A stretch of 64,000 bases of DNA, taken from Streptomyces alboflavus. GTDB taxonomy: Bacteria; Actinomycetota; Actinomycetes; Streptomycetales; Streptomycetaceae. Positions within the stretch are counted from its first letter, which is position 1. Every line of letters starts with the position of its first letter. Positions 7,962-17,026 of the stretch are shown piece after piece. The stretch covers positions 108,203 through 172,202 of the forward strand of contig NZ_JNXT01000013.1 in assembly GCF_000716675.1 (NCBI RefSeq), given 5' to 3'. The notes under the pieces were generated by a model, which was not told the origin of the DNA, ran no database searches, and was given only the letters and a program-made list of their open reading frames with translations. Both the position numbers and the translations under genes were made by a program.

Positions 7962-9278
7962 ATGAGCCACGACTCCACTGCCGTGCAGGAAGCCGCGGCG
8001 CGGAAACTCTCCGGGCGGCGACGTCGGGAGATCGTCGCGGTGCTGCTCTTCAGCGGTGGTCCCATTTTCGAGAGTTCCATACCTCTCTCCGTGTTCGGCA
8101 TTGACCGGCAGGACGCGGGAGTACCCCGATACCGGCTGCTCGTGTGCGCCGGTGAAGAGGGGCCGCTGCGCACCACCGGCGGGCTGGAACTGACCGCGCC
8201 CCACGGGCTGGAGGCGATCTCGCGGGCGGGCACCGTCGTGGTGCCGGCCTGGCGCTCGATCACATCGCCGCCCCCGCTGGAGGCACTCGACGCGCTGCGC
8301 CGCGCGCACGAGGAGGGCGCGCGCATCGTCGGTCTCTGCACCGGCGCGTTCGTCCTGGCCGCGGCCGGTTTACTGGACGGCCGACCGGCGACGACGCACT
8401 GGATGTACGCGCCGACGCTGGCCAAGCGCTACCCGTCCGTGCATGTCGACCCGCGCGAGCTGTTCGTCGACGACGGCGACGTGCTGACGTCGGCCGGCAC
8501 CGCGGCCGGAATTGATCTCTGCCTGCACATCGTGCGCACCGACCACGGCAACGAGGCGGCGGGCGCGCTCGCCCGCAGGCTGGTCGTGCCGCCGCGCCGG
8601 GCCGGTGGCCAGGAACGCTATCTGGACCGGTCGCTGCCGGAGGAGATCGGCGCCGACCCGCTCGCCGAGGTCGTCGCCTGGGCACTCGAACACCTTCACG
8701 AGCAGTTCGACGTGGAGACGCTGGCTGCCCGCGCCTATATGAGCAGGCGCACCTTCGACCGGCGGTTCCGCTCGCTGACCGGGAGCGCTCCCCTGCAGTG
8801 GCTGATCACTCAGCGGGTGCTGCAGGCACAGCGGCTCCTGGAGACCTCCGACTACTCCGTGGACGAGGTCGCCGGACGCTGCGGCTTCCGCTCGCCGGTC
8901 GCACTGCGCGGCCACTTCCGGCGTCAGCTCGGCTCCTCGCCCGCGGCGTACCGCGCGGCGTACCGGGCGCGGCGGCCGCAGAACGAGCGGTCCCTGGAGT
9001 CGGCGTCGGCGCCCCCGGCACCGTCGGCCGCCTCCGCGGCCACGGCGGCGGCCGCCATGAGCGCCGGACCCTCGGTGGTCGCCGCGGACGGACCAGGACC
9101 GGGTCCGGGCGGACATTCCGGTCTGGCGCCGGGCCCCGTCCCGTCCCAGACCCGGCGCACGGCCGCCGCCAGCTCGCTCGGAGCCACGGCTTCGCTGCCG
9201 ATGGATCCGGGCAAGCCGCACTCCGACGCGTACGCGCCGGGTCGCACTCCCCTGCCCGGTCAGAGGAGCGCGCCGTAG
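7962..9278 (+). CDS. adpA: AdpA (BldH), AraC-family developmental master regulator
   Basis: Transcription factor controlling aerial growth and secondary metabolism. An N-terminal DJ-1/PfpI-like dimerisation domain (about 20-200, with [15 protein letters not shown]) precedes an AraC/XylS double helix-turn-helix (about 230-335, [14 protein letters not shown] and [20 protein letters not shown]). The Ala/Pro/Gly-rich tail is typical of the family. Codon 137 is TTA (8370-8372), between the two domains, the hallmark of bldA control. The ATG at 7962 follows a run of six G. ornA begins 10 bp after its stop. Confidence 0.97.
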   Translation: MSHDSTAVQEAAARKLSGRRRREIVAVLLFSGGPIFESSIPLSVFGIDRQDAGVPRYRLLVCAGEEGPLRTTGGLELTAPHGLEAISRAGTVVVPAWRSITSPPPLEALDALRRAHEEGARIVGLCTGAFVLAAAGLLDGRPATTHWMYAPTLAKRYPSVHVDPRELFVDDGDVLTSAGTAAGIDLCLHIVRTDHGNEAAGALARRLVVPPRRAGGQERYLDRSLPEEIGADPLAEVVAWALEHLHEQFDVETLAARAYMSRRTFDRRFRSLTGSAPLQWLITQRVLQAQRLLETSDYSVDEVAGRCGFRSPVALRGHFRRQLGSSPAAYRAAYRARRPQNERSLESASAPPAPSAASAATAAAAMSAGPSVVAADGPGPGPGGHSGLAPGPVPSQTRRTAAASSLGATASLPMDPGKPHSDAYAPGRTPLPGQRSAP

Positions 9279-9288
9279 GGTTGGGCGC

Positions 9289-9891
9289 ATGAACGATCGC
9301 ATGGTGTGGATCGACTGCGAGATGACCGGGCTCTCGCTGACGGATGACGCACTTATCGAGGTGGCCGCACTGGTCACCGACTCGGAACTGAACGTGCTCG
9401 GCGAAGGTGTGGACATCGTGATCCGCCCGCCGGACGCGGCCCTGGAGACCATGCCCGAGGTGGTGCGGCAGATGCACACCACCTCGGGGCTCCTCGACGA
9501 GCTGGCCGGCGGCACCACGCTGGCCGACGCCGAGGAGCAGGTCCTCGCCTACATCCGGCAGCACGTGAAGGAGCCCCGCAAGGCCCCGCTGTGCGGCAAC
9601 TCGGTCGGCACGGACCGCGGCTTCCTGCTGCGGGACATGCCGACCCTCGAGGACTTCCTGCACTACCGCATCGTCGACGTCTCCTCCATCAAGGAGCTGG
9701 CCCGGCGCTGGTACCCGCGGGCGTACTTCAACAGCCCGGACAAGAACGGCAACCACCGCGCCCTCGCCGACATCCGCGAGTCCATCGCGGAGCTGCGCTA
9801 CTACCGCGAGGCGATCTTCGTCCCGCAGCCCGGGCCGGACTCCGACACCGCCAAGTCGATCGCCGCGAAGTACGTCCTGCCTGCGGATTAG
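9289..9891 (+). CDS. ornA: Oligoribonuclease
   Basis: 3'-5' exoribonuclease that degrades two- to five-nucleotide RNAs and pGpG, the last step of c-di-GMP turnover. DEDDh signature: WIDCEMTG (Asp9, Glu11), [11 protein letters not shown], and HRALADI with the catalytic His and Asp. 200 residues, full length. It starts 10 bp after adpA, the arrangement known in Streptomyces, and is followed by a strong terminator. With cdgA at 34.3 kb it links this window to c-di-GMP control of development. Confidence 0.97.
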   Translation: MNDRMVWIDCEMTGLSLTDDALIEVAALVTDSELNVLGEGVDIVIRPPDAALETMPEVVRQMHTTSGLLDELAGGTTLADAEEQVLAYIRQHVKEPRKAPLCGNSVGTDRGFLLRDMPTLEDFLHYRIVDVSSIKELARRWYPRAYFNSPDKNGNHRALADIRESIAELRYYREAIFVPQPGPDSDTAKSIAAKYVLPAD

Positions 9892-9907
9892 CCCTCCCCG
9901 GCACCCC

Positions 9908-9965
9908 GTGTACGGGGTCCGTAAAAGGCGTGCGCGAGCACCCCTTCGGACCCTGTACACTTTTT
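9908..9965 (+). terminator. Terminator after ornA
   Basis: Stem 9908-9921 with 9947-9960 (14 pairs, one G-T) enclosing a second small stem, followed directly by TTTTTCTC. One of the few canonical T-tract terminators in the window. It separates ornA from tRNA-His. Confidence 0.85.
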
Positions 9966-10002
9966 CTCGGCCGGTCGGAAGAACGACAAAGACCGGCCCG
10001 TG

Positions 10003-10075
10003 GTGGGTGTAGCTCAGTTGGTAGAGCACCTGGTTGTGGTCCAGGTGGCCGCGGGTTCAAGTCCCGTCACTCACC
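10003..10075 (+). tRNA. tRNA-His (GTG)
   Basis: Complete cloverleaf: acceptor GTGGGTG pairs with CACTCAC (one G-T), the anticodon loop TTGTGGT carries GTG, and the T arm contains GGTTCAAGTCC. Discriminator C at 10075 and a G at 10002 can form the G(-1):C73 pair typical of tRNA-His. CCA is not encoded. Confidence 0.97.
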
Positions 10076-10082
10076 CTGAAGG

Positions 10083-10124
10083 ATCGGCCCCTGACCCGGG
10101 AACGGGTCGGGGGCCGATTTGTTT
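10083..10124 (+). terminator. Terminator after tRNA-His
   Basis: 16-pair stem (10083-10098 with 10103-10118, one T-G) and a 4-nt loop, followed by TTGTTT, eight bases after the tRNA 3' end. Confidence 0.85.
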
Positions 10125-10145
10125 CCGGCTCGCGCGCGACCTGGC

Positions 10146-10706
10146 CTAGGGCGATGCGTGCCTCGTCACATCGGTGACCCGGCAGACGATCTTCCCCGAC
10201 GCCTGACGCAGCCCGGACGCAGTCTCGTTCGCCACGCGATCCGGCGCCAAGTTGCTCGCGACAGCGCCTCCCTCGGCAATACGCACACCGTCGGCATCGA
10301 CGAACTCCACCGCGATCAAGTAGTCGGACGTCTGCGAGCTGTGGTTGGTGATGCGCAGCTCAGCGGTGGGCCAGCCGGTACTCGACGCCACCGAGCACTT
10401 CGTGAGCTCTACGTCAGCACGCGCGTCCGGCTCCGACGGAGCGGTCTGCTCCTGGGAAGGGCCCCGCTCGGGAGGATTCTCCTCACCACCGCCACCGCCG
10501 CCGGAGAGCACCAGCGCCACCACGATCGCCACCAGGACGACAGCGATCAGGGCCACGTACAGAAACACCCGCCCGAGCCGCTTCCGCTTCGGCGAAGGAC
10601 GCTGTCCCCAGGGAGGCCCGCTCAGTGGCCCGCTCGGCGGCCCACCCGGTGGCCGCCGCCCCCACCCACTCGGCGATGACGCGGCAGGAGGCCGCTGACC
10701 TGGCAT
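10146..10706 (-). CDS. Membrane-anchored protein with FxLYD-like extracellular domain
   Basis: 186 residues. The N-terminal 40 residues are Pro/Gly-rich and cytoplasmic, then a basic patch (PKRKR), one membrane helix (VFLYVALIAVVLVAIVVALVL), a Gly/Pro linker and an extracellular beta domain resembling FxLYD (about 95-180). The ATG at 10706 has GGGGG five bases upstream; a TTG 36 bases upstream is less likely. Function unknown; probably a cell-surface protein. Confidence 0.75.
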   Translation of the reverse strand: MPGQRPPAASSPSGWGRRPPGGPPSGPLSGPPWGQRPSPKRKRLGRVFLYVALIAVVLVAIVVALVLSGGGGGGEENPPERGPSQEQTAPSEPDARADVELTKCSVASSTGWPTAELRITNHSSQTSDYLIAVEFVDADGVRIAEGGAVASNLAPDRVANETASGLRQASGKIVCRVTDVTRHASP

Positions 10707-10815
10707 GACGCCCCCAGATGGCGCGCGGGGCTGATACGTCAAGTATCTCTCTGCCAGATGAAAGGCGCATGTCAGGCCGCGCCTCCCGGCCCCCGCACGG
10801 ACGGAGCCGAACCCC

Positions 10816-11871
10816 TCAGGACGAAGCCCTGCGCACCAGCTCTGTCGGCAGCACGATCTGTCGGCGGGCGAGGCGGCGGGCTGCTGCCGGGCGGGTGTCG
10901 GCTATCTCGGCGAGGAGGACGTCCGTCATGGTGCGGCCCATCTCCGTGATGGGCTGGCGGACGCTGGTCAGGGGTGGGTCCATGTGGCGGGCGATGGCCG
11001 AGTCGTCGAAGCCGACCAGGGCCACGTCGTCCGGTATGCGGCGGCCCTCCTCGCGCAGGATCTGGCGGGCGCCGGCCGCCATCACGTCCGAGCCCGCGAA
11101 GACTGCGTCCAGGTCGGGGCGGCGGGCCAGGAGCTCCGTCATGGCGCGGCGGCCGCCGTCCTCGGTGAAGTCGCCGCGGGCTGTCAGGGCCTCGTCGACG
11201 GGGTGGCCCGCCTCGGTGAGGGCGTCGCGGTAGCCGTCGAGGCGGCGCTGGGCGCCGTACACGTCCAGGCGCCCCGTGATCGTGGCTATCGTGCGGCGGC
11301 CCCGGTCCAGGAGGTGGTCGACGGCCGCCCGGGCGCCCGCGAAGTTGTCGGAGTCCACCGAGGCCAGCGGCTCGTCGGCCGAGCGGCGGCCGCTGATCAC
11401 TGCGGGGATGTCGAGCTGCTGGAGGAGGTCCGGGAGGGGGTCGTCGGCGTGCACCGAGACCAGCAGGACACCGTCCACGCGGTGCGCCGACAGGTACTGG
11501 GCGAGGCTGCGGCGCTCCCGGTCACCGCCCGCGAACGTCAGCAGGAGCTGCATGTCCGTATCCGCGAGCGCGGTGCCCACGCCGTGGATGATGTCCGAGA
11601 AGTACGGCTCGGCGAAGAACCGGGACTCGGGCTCGGGGACGACCACGGCGATCGAGTCCGTGCGGTTCGCGGCGAGCGCCCGGGCCGCCGTATTCGGGAC
11701 ATAGCCCAGCTCCGCGACCGCCTCCTCGACGGCCGCGCGCGTCTGCTCGCTCACCCGGGGCGAACCGTTGATCACCCGGGACACCGTGCCACGCCCGACC
11801 CCCGCCCGCGCGGCGACCTCCTCCAGCGTGGGCCGTGCCCCGCCGCGCCCCCTGGGCTGACCGCTCCCCAT
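10816..11871 (-). CDS. cebR: CebR, LacI-family repressor of cello-oligosaccharide use
   Basis: LacI/GalR regulator of 351 residues. N-terminal helix-turn-helix PTLEEVAARAGVGRGTVSRVINGSPRVSEQTR with the hinge helix, then a periplasmic-binding-protein-like effector domain. ATG at 11871 is chosen over upstream codons because GGGAGG lies about six bases before it. CebR orthologues bind TGGGAGCGCTCCCA and release on cellobiose or cellotriose. That palindrome is present exactly at 12004-12017, before cebE, and in a variant form at bglC. Transcribed divergently from cebEFG. Confidence 0.93.
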   Translation of the reverse strand: MGSGQPRGRGGARPTLEEVAARAGVGRGTVSRVINGSPRVSEQTRAAVEEAVAELGYVPNTAARALAANRTDSIAVVVPEPESRFFAEPYFSDIIHGVGTALADTDMQLLLTFAGGDRERRSLAQYLSAHRVDGVLLVSVHADDPLPDLLQQLDIPAVISGRRSADEPLASVDSDNFAGARAAVDHLLDRGRRTIATITGRLDVYGAQRRLDGYRDALTEAGHPVDEALTARGDFTEDGGRRAMTELLARRPDLDAVFAGSDVMAAGARQILREEGRRIPDDVALVGFDDSAIARHMDPPLTSVRQPITEMGRTMTDVLLAEIADTRPAAARRLARRQIVLPTELVRRASS

Positions 11872-12003
11872 CAGTGCCTCCCCACGACGCGAATCTAACA
11901 GCAGGGCCACGACCACCAGCGACGGCGCCGACGGCCCGCAACTCCCGGCGTCCGGTGCCTTGACACCCCCCGGGCGAGCCGCGAACCTTCAAGGCATCAC
12001 ACA

Positions 12004-12017
12004 TGGGAGCGCTCCCA
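12004..12017. promoter_or_regulatory. CebR operator before cebE
   Basis: Perfect 14-bp palindrome TGGGAGCGCTCCCA, identical to the CebR consensus, in the divergent cebR-cebE promoter region 115 bp before the cebE start. Confidence 0.9.
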
Positions 12018-12131
12018 CCCTACCCGGCTCTTACATGACCCGCACGTCCCGTCCGAGCCATTTCCCACCAACTCGCACATTTCATACGAGAGTTGACCGG
12101 CTGTCGGTACGTCTGGGACCAGGAGGACGCA

Positions 12132-13472
12132 ATGCGCTACAGGACTCGAACGTCCCGCACGGCCGTGGTCCTCGCGGCCGCCACCGCTCTCGCCGCCGGA
12201 CTGCTCGCCGGCTGCGCGGAGGACTCCGACGAGCCCGGCGGTTCCTCGGGGGGCGGCGGGGACGGCGGGGGCGGAAAGGGCAAGACGACCCTGACCGTCG
12301 GGGTGTTCGGCGCCTTCGGCCTGCAGGAGGCCGGGCTCTACGAGGAGTACGAGGACCTCAACCCGGACATCGACATCAAGCAGAACTCCGTACAGCGCAA
12401 CGAGAACTACTGGCCTGCCCTGCTCACCCACCTCAGCAGCGGCAGCGGCCTCTCCGACATCCAGGCCGTCGAGGTCGGCAACATCGCCGAGCTGACCGGC
12501 ACCCACTCCGGCAAGCTGATGGACCTCGGCAAGGCCAAGGGCGTGGACAAGGGCGCCTACCTCGACTGGAAGTGGCAGCAGGGCACCACCGACGACGGCA
12601 AGACCATCGGCCTCGGCACCGACATCGGGCCGACCGGCATCTGCTACCGCAAGGACCTCTTCAAGAAGGCCGGGCTGCCCACGGACCGCGAGGAGGTCGG
12701 CAAGCTCTGGGCCGGGGACTGGAACAAGTACCTGGAGGCGGGCAAGCGGTTCAAGGAGAAGGCGCCCGAGGACACCGCCTTCGTCGACGGCGCCACCGGC
12801 GTGATGGCCGCCGTGCACGGCTCCGGCAAGGAGAAGTTCTACGACGCCGAGGGCGAGCTGGTGTACAAGGACAGCGCGGGCGTCAAGGAGGGCTGGGACC
12901 TCGCGGCCGAGTTCGCCGAGGCCGGGCTCACCGCGAAGCTCCAGCAGTTCCAGCCCAGTTGGGACCAGGCCTTCTCCAACGCCTCCTTCGCCACCGTGAC
13001 CTGCCCGCCCTGGATGCTCGGCTACATCAAGGACAAGGCGGGCGACAAGGGCGAGGACCAGTGGGACGTCGCCGCCGCGCCCAAGCCGAGCAACTGGGGC
13101 GGCTCCTTCCTGACCGTGCCCGAGGCGGGCAAGAACAAGGAGGAGGCCGCCAAGCTCGTCGCCTGGCTGACGGCACCGAAGCAGCAGGCCAAGCTGTTCG
13201 ACAAGCGGGCCAGCTTCCCGAGCGCCGAGGCCGCGTACGCCCTGCCCGAGGTGAAGGACGCCAAGAACGCCTACTTCGGCGACGCCCCGGTCGGACAGAT
13301 CTTCGCCAAGGCCGCCGAGGGCGTGCCGGTCCAGCCCATCGGCCCCAAGGACGGGATCATCTCCCAGTACCTGGCCGACACCGGGATGCTCGGCGTCGAC
13401 CAGAAGGGCACGTCTCCCGACAAGGCCTGGGACAAGGCAGTGAAGACGATCGACAACGCACTGGACCAGTGA
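12132..13472 (+). CDS. cebE: CebE, cello-oligosaccharide-binding lipoprotein
   Basis: Extracellular solute-binding protein of a carbohydrate ABC importer (family 1), 446 residues. A lipoprotein signal with lipobox LLAGC is followed by an acidic/Gly-rich linker, then the binding fold. ATG at 12132 follows AGGAGG at ideal spacing. It delivers cellobiose or cellotriose to CebF/CebG. No ATPase is encoded here; the shared MsiK ATPase elsewhere on the chromosome is known to serve such importers in Streptomyces. First gene of the cebEFG-bglC transcription unit under CebR. Confidence 0.92.
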   Translation: MRYRTRTSRTAVVLAAATALAAGLLAGCAEDSDEPGGSSGGGGDGGGGKGKTTLTVGVFGAFGLQEAGLYEEYEDLNPDIDIKQNSVQRNENYWPALLTHLSSGSGLSDIQAVEVGNIAELTGTHSGKLMDLGKAKGVDKGAYLDWKWQQGTTDDGKTIGLGTDIGPTGICYRKDLFKKAGLPTDREEVGKLWAGDWNKYLEAGKRFKEKAPEDTAFVDGATGVMAAVHGSGKEKFYDAEGELVYKDSAGVKEGWDLAAEFAEAGLTAKLQQFQPSWDQAFSNASFATVTCPPWMLGYIKDKAGDKGEDQWDVAAAPKPSNWGGSFLTVPEAGKNKEEAAKLVAWLTAPKQQAKLFDKRASFPSAEAAYALPEVKDAKNAYFGDAPVGQIFAKAAEGVPVQPIGPKDGIISQYLADTGMLGVDQKGTSPDKAWDKAVKTIDNALDQ

Positions 13473-13479
13473 TCATCCG

Positions 13480-14508
13480 GTGACCGACATCCCGAGCGAC
13501 ACCCGTACCGCCGCGCCCTCCACGGGGAAGGAGGGCGCGGCCCCCCGCGCACGGTCCGTGGCGCTGCTCGCCGACCCGGCGGCCGAGCGCCGCCGGGCCC
13601 GGCGCAGCCGCCGCTACCGCTGGGACATGAAGTGGAGTCCCTACGCCCTCATCGCGCCGTTCTTCCTCTTCTTCATCGCCTTCGGGCTCTTCCCTCTGCT
13701 CTACACGGGGTGGGCCTCGCTGCACCGGGTGGAGCTGGGCACGCCCACCGACATGGAGTGGGTGGGGCTGCGCAACTTCTCGCGGCTCCTGGAGGACGAC
13801 TTCTTCTGGAACGCGCTGCGCAACACCTTCACCATCGGCCTCATCTCGACCGTGCCGCAGCTCCTCATGGCCCTCGGCCTCGCCCATCTGCTGCACTACC
13901 GCCTGCGCGGCTCCATGTTCTTCCGCGTCGCGATCCTCACCCCCTACGCCACGTCCGTGGCCGCGGCGACGCTCGTCTTCGTGCTCATGTTCAGCCGCAC
14001 CGACCACGGCATGATCAACTGGGCGCTCGGGCTCGTCGGCGTCGACGCCGTGGACTGGCAGAACGGCGACTGGACCGCGCAGTTCGCCGTGTCCTCGATC
14101 GTCATCTGGCGGTGGACCGGCTACAACGCGCTGATCTATCTGGCCGCGATGCAGGCCATCCCCAACGATCTGTACGAATCGGCGGCGCTCGACGGCGCGA
14201 GCCGCTGGCAGCAGTTCCTGCACGTCACGATTCCCTCGCTGCGGCCGACGATCCTGTTCACCTGCGTGGTGTCGACGATCGGGGCGACCCAGCTCTTCGG
14301 CGAGCCGCTGCTCTTCAGCCAGGGCGCGAGCCCCACCGGCGGCTCCGACCACCAGTTCCAGACGCTCGGTCTCTATCTCTACGAACAGGGCTGGTTCAAC
14401 CAGCACCTGGGCCGGTCCTCGGCGATCGCCTGGACCATGTTCCTCATTCTCGTCCTGATCGGCCTGCTCAACTGGGCGATCAGCCGCTGGATCCGCAGAA
14501 GCGCGTGA
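13480..14508 (+). CDS. cebF: CebF, sugar ABC transporter permease
   Basis: Integral membrane permease (342 residues) of the MalF type: a long basic cytoplasmic N-terminus (RRRARRSRRYR), about six membrane helices, and the cytoplasmic EAA-like loop YESAALDGASRWQQFLHVTIPSL that contacts the ATPase. The GTG start lies 8 bp after the cebE stop. Forms the channel with CebG. Confidence 0.93.
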   Translation: MTDIPSDTRTAAPSTGKEGAAPRARSVALLADPAAERRRARRSRRYRWDMKWSPYALIAPFFLFFIAFGLFPLLYTGWASLHRVELGTPTDMEWVGLRNFSRLLEDDFFWNALRNTFTIGLISTVPQLLMALGLAHLLHYRLRGSMFFRVAILTPYATSVAAATLVFVLMFSRTDHGMINWALGLVGVDAVDWQNGDWTAQFAVSSIVIWRWTGYNALIYLAAMQAIPNDLYESAALDGASRWQQFLHVTIPSLRPTILFTCVVSTIGATQLFGEPLLFSQGASPTGGSDHQFQTLGLYLYEQGWFNQHLGRSSAIAWTMFLILVLIGLLNWAISRWIRRSA

Positions 14509-14517
14509 GGGGATGAC

Positions 14518-15411
14518 GTGGCAAGCCTCAAGACACGCGGCGCAAGCCTCAAGACAAGCGGCGCACGCCTCAAGAAGCGCGGCGCCGGACGCCAACTGCA
14601 CGGCGGCAAGCTGGCCTACGCCGTACTGATCCTGTTCACCATCGGCTCCCTCTTCCCCCTGGTGTGGACGGCGATCGCCGCGTCCCGCAACAACACGCGG
14701 CTCGCCGAGACACCCCCGCCCTTCTGGTTCGGCGGGAACCTCTTCAAGAACCTGGAGATCGCCTGGACCGACGCCAACATGGGCACGGCCCTGCTCAACA
14801 CCCTGGTGGTGGCGGGCACCATCACCGTGGGCACCGTGCTCTTCTCCACCCTCGCGGGCTTCGCCTTCGCCAAGCTGCGGTTCCGCTTCCGGGGGCTGCT
14901 CCTGCTGCTCGTGATCGGCACGATGATGGTGCCGCCGCAGCTGAGTGTCGTACCGCTGTTCATGATGGTGGCCGAGTTCGGCTGGACCGATCAGCTGCAG
15001 TCGGTGATCCTGCCGACGCTCGTGAGCGCCTTCGGGGTGTTCTTCATGCGGCAGTACCTCATCGAGGCGCTGCCCACCGAGGTGATCGAGGCCGCCCGGG
15101 TCGACGGGGCCAGCAGTCTGCGGCTGATCTGGCACGTGGTGTTCCCCGCGGCCCGGCCCGCCATGGCCGTCCTCGGCATGCTGACCTTCGTCATGGCCTG
15201 GAACGACTTCTTCTGGCCCATCATCGCGCTGACGCAGGGCGGCGAACCCACCGTGCAGGTGGCCCTCGCCGGGCTCGGCCGCGGTCAGATCCCCGACCAG
15301 TCCGTGATCATGGCGGGCGCGCTGCTCGGCACGCTGCCACTGCTCATCGCCTTCGTCCTGTTCGGCAAGCAGATCGTGGGCGGCATCATGCAGGGCGCCG
15401 TAAAAGGCTGA
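14518..15411 (+). CDS. cebG: CebG, sugar ABC transporter permease
   Basis: MalG-type permease of 297 residues with about six helices and the EAA loop IEAARVDGASSLRLIWHVVFPAARP. Starts with GTG 10 bp after cebF. Its N-terminus carries three tandem seven-residue units (SLKTRGA, SLKTSGA, RLKKRGA; 14524-14586), a basic cytoplasmic extension produced by a 21-bp repeat and unusual for the family. Confidence 0.93.
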   Translation: MASLKTRGASLKTSGARLKKRGAGRQLHGGKLAYAVLILFTIGSLFPLVWTAIAASRNNTRLAETPPPFWFGGNLFKNLEIAWTDANMGTALLNTLVVAGTITVGTVLFSTLAGFAFAKLRFRFRGLLLLLVIGTMMVPPQLSVVPLFMMVAEFGWTDQLQSVILPTLVSAFGVFFMRQYLIEALPTEVIEAARVDGASSLRLIWHVVFPAARPAMAVLGMLTFVMAWNDFFWPIIALTQGGEPTVQVALAGLGRGQIPDQSVIMAGALLGTLPLLIAFVLFGKQIVGGIMQGAVKG

Positions 15412-15455
15412 ACCCACTCCACCGGCACGCCTATTGGACCTTTCCGTACGACCCA

Positions 15456-15469
15456 TGGGAGCGCTTCCA
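15456..15469. promoter_or_regulatory. CebR-type operator at the bglC start
   Basis: TGGGAGCGCTTCCA, one mismatch from the perfect CebR palindrome. Its last base is the A of the bglC ATG, so bound repressor would sit over the ribosome site and start of bglC and could control bglC separately from cebEFG. Confidence 0.85.
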
Positions 15470-16908
15470 TGACCCACGCGAACCTGCGATTCCCGGCCTC
15501 CTTTGTGTGGGGCGCCGCCACCGCCGCGTACCAGATCGAGGGGGCGGTGCGGGAGGACGGCAGGACGCCGTCGATCTGGGACACCTTCAGCCATACGCCG
15601 GGCAAGGTGCTCGGCGGGGACACCGGGGACGTGGCCTGCGACCACTTCCACCGGTGGCGCGACGACGTGCGGCTGATGGCCGACCTCGGGATCGGCGCGT
15701 ACCGCTTCTCCGTGTCGTGGCCGCGGGTGCAGCCGACCGGGCGCGGGCCCGCCGTGCAGCGCGGGCTCGACTTCTACCGGGCACTCGTCGACGAGCTGCT
15801 CGCGCACGGCATCACGCCGATGGTCACGCTCTACCACTGGGACCTGCCCCAGGAGCTGGAGTCGGCCTTCCCCAGCGGCTCCCCGGCGGGCGGCGGCTGG
15901 CCGGAGCGGGACACCGCCTACCGCTTCGAGGAGTACGCGGGCATCGTCGCCGGGGCGCTGGGCGACCGCGTGGAGCTGTGGGCGACCCTCAACGAGCCCT
16001 GGTGCAGCGCGTTCCTCGGCTATGGCTCGGGCGTGCACGCGCCCGGCCGCACCGACCCCGAGGCCGCCCTGCGCGCGGCGCATCACCTCAACCTCGCCCA
16101 CGGCCTGGGCGCCCGGGCGCTGCGCGCGGCGCTGCCGCCCCGCGCCCGGGTCGGCGTCTGCCTCAACCCGAGCGCCGTGCGCCCGCTGACCCCGTCCGCG
16201 GCGGATCTCGACGCCCGGCGCCGCATCGACGCGCTCGCCAACCGCGTCTTCACCGGGCCGATGCTCCGCGGGACGTACGACGACGATCTGCTCGCCGACA
16301 CCGCGCGGATCACGGACTGGTCCTTCGTGCGCGACCGCGACCTGGCCACCGCCCGGCAGCCGCTGGACTTCCTCGGCATCAACTACTACTCCCCCGCTGT
16401 CGTGTCGGCCGCCCCGCACGCGGACGGACCGCGTCTCGACGGGCACGGCGCCGCCGACCACTCCCCCTGGCCGGGCGCCGACTCCGTCTCCTTCCACCGG
16501 GCGCCCGGCGAACTCACCGCCATGGACTGGCCGGTGGACCCCACCGGCCTGAAGGACCTTCTCCTTGAGTACACCGCTCAGGCCCCCGGGGTTCCCCTTT
16601 TCGTGACGGAGAACGGCGCGGCCTACGACGACAAGCCCGGCGCGGGCGGCCAGGTCCACGACCCCGACCGGATCCGCTATCTGCACGGCCACCTCACCGC
16701 CGTGCACGAGGCGATCCTCGCGGGCGCCGACGTGCGCGGCTATTTCCTCTGGTCGCTCATGGACAACTTCGAGTGGGCGTACGGCTACAGCAAGCGGTTC
16801 GGGGCGGTGTACGTCGACTACGAGACGCAGGAGCGGACGCCGAAGTCGAGCGCGCACTGGTACGCGAAGGTGGCGGCGAGCGGGGAGCTGCGCGCGGCCG
16901 AGGAGTGA
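15469..16908 (+). CDS. bglC: GH1 beta-glucosidase BglC
   Basis: Cytoplasmic family 1 glycoside hydrolase (479 residues, no signal peptide) that hydrolyses imported cellobiose to glucose. [15 protein letters not shown] is the GH1 N-terminal signature, TLNEPW holds the acid/base glutamate, and [11 protein letters not shown] the nucleophile glutamate. The start is the ATG inside the CebR-type operator. Lies 57 bp after cebG and completes the uptake-and-cleavage module. By removing the CebR inducer, the family is known to act in feedback. Confidence 0.95.
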   Translation: MTHANLRFPASFVWGAATAAYQIEGAVREDGRTPSIWDTFSHTPGKVLGGDTGDVACDHFHRWRDDVRLMADLGIGAYRFSVSWPRVQPTGRGPAVQRGLDFYRALVDELLAHGITPMVTLYHWDLPQELESAFPSGSPAGGGWPERDTAYRFEEYAGIVAGALGDRVELWATLNEPWCSAFLGYGSGVHAPGRTDPEAALRAAHHLNLAHGLGARALRAALPPRARVGVCLNPSAVRPLTPSAADLDARRRIDALANRVFTGPMLRGTYDDDLLADTARITDWSFVRDRDLATARQPLDFLGINYYSPAVVSAAPHADGPRLDGHGAADHSPWPGADSVSFHRAPGELTAMDWPVDPTGLKDLLLEYTAQAPGVPLFVTENGAAYDDKPGAGGQVHDPDRIRYLHGHLTAVHEAILAGADVRGYFLWSLMDNFEWAYGYSKRFGAVYVDYETQERTPKSSAHWYAKVAASGELRAAEE

Positions 16909-16933
16909 GTCCTGCGGCCCAGGGGACAAGTGT

Positions 16934-16973
16934 GCGCCCCGGCCGGGTGGGGGGAAGGTGCCGGCCGGGGCGC
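16934..16973. terminator. Terminator between bglC and chitinase
   Basis: Long GC-rich hairpin (at least 12 perfect pairs, 16935-16946 with 16961-16972) between the convergent bglC and chitinase genes; probably bidirectional. Confidence 0.75.
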
Positions 16974-17026
16974 GTGTGGGGGGATGCGGTGGCTGTGGGA
17001 GGCCGCTCCTCGGCGGCTGCTCGCGG

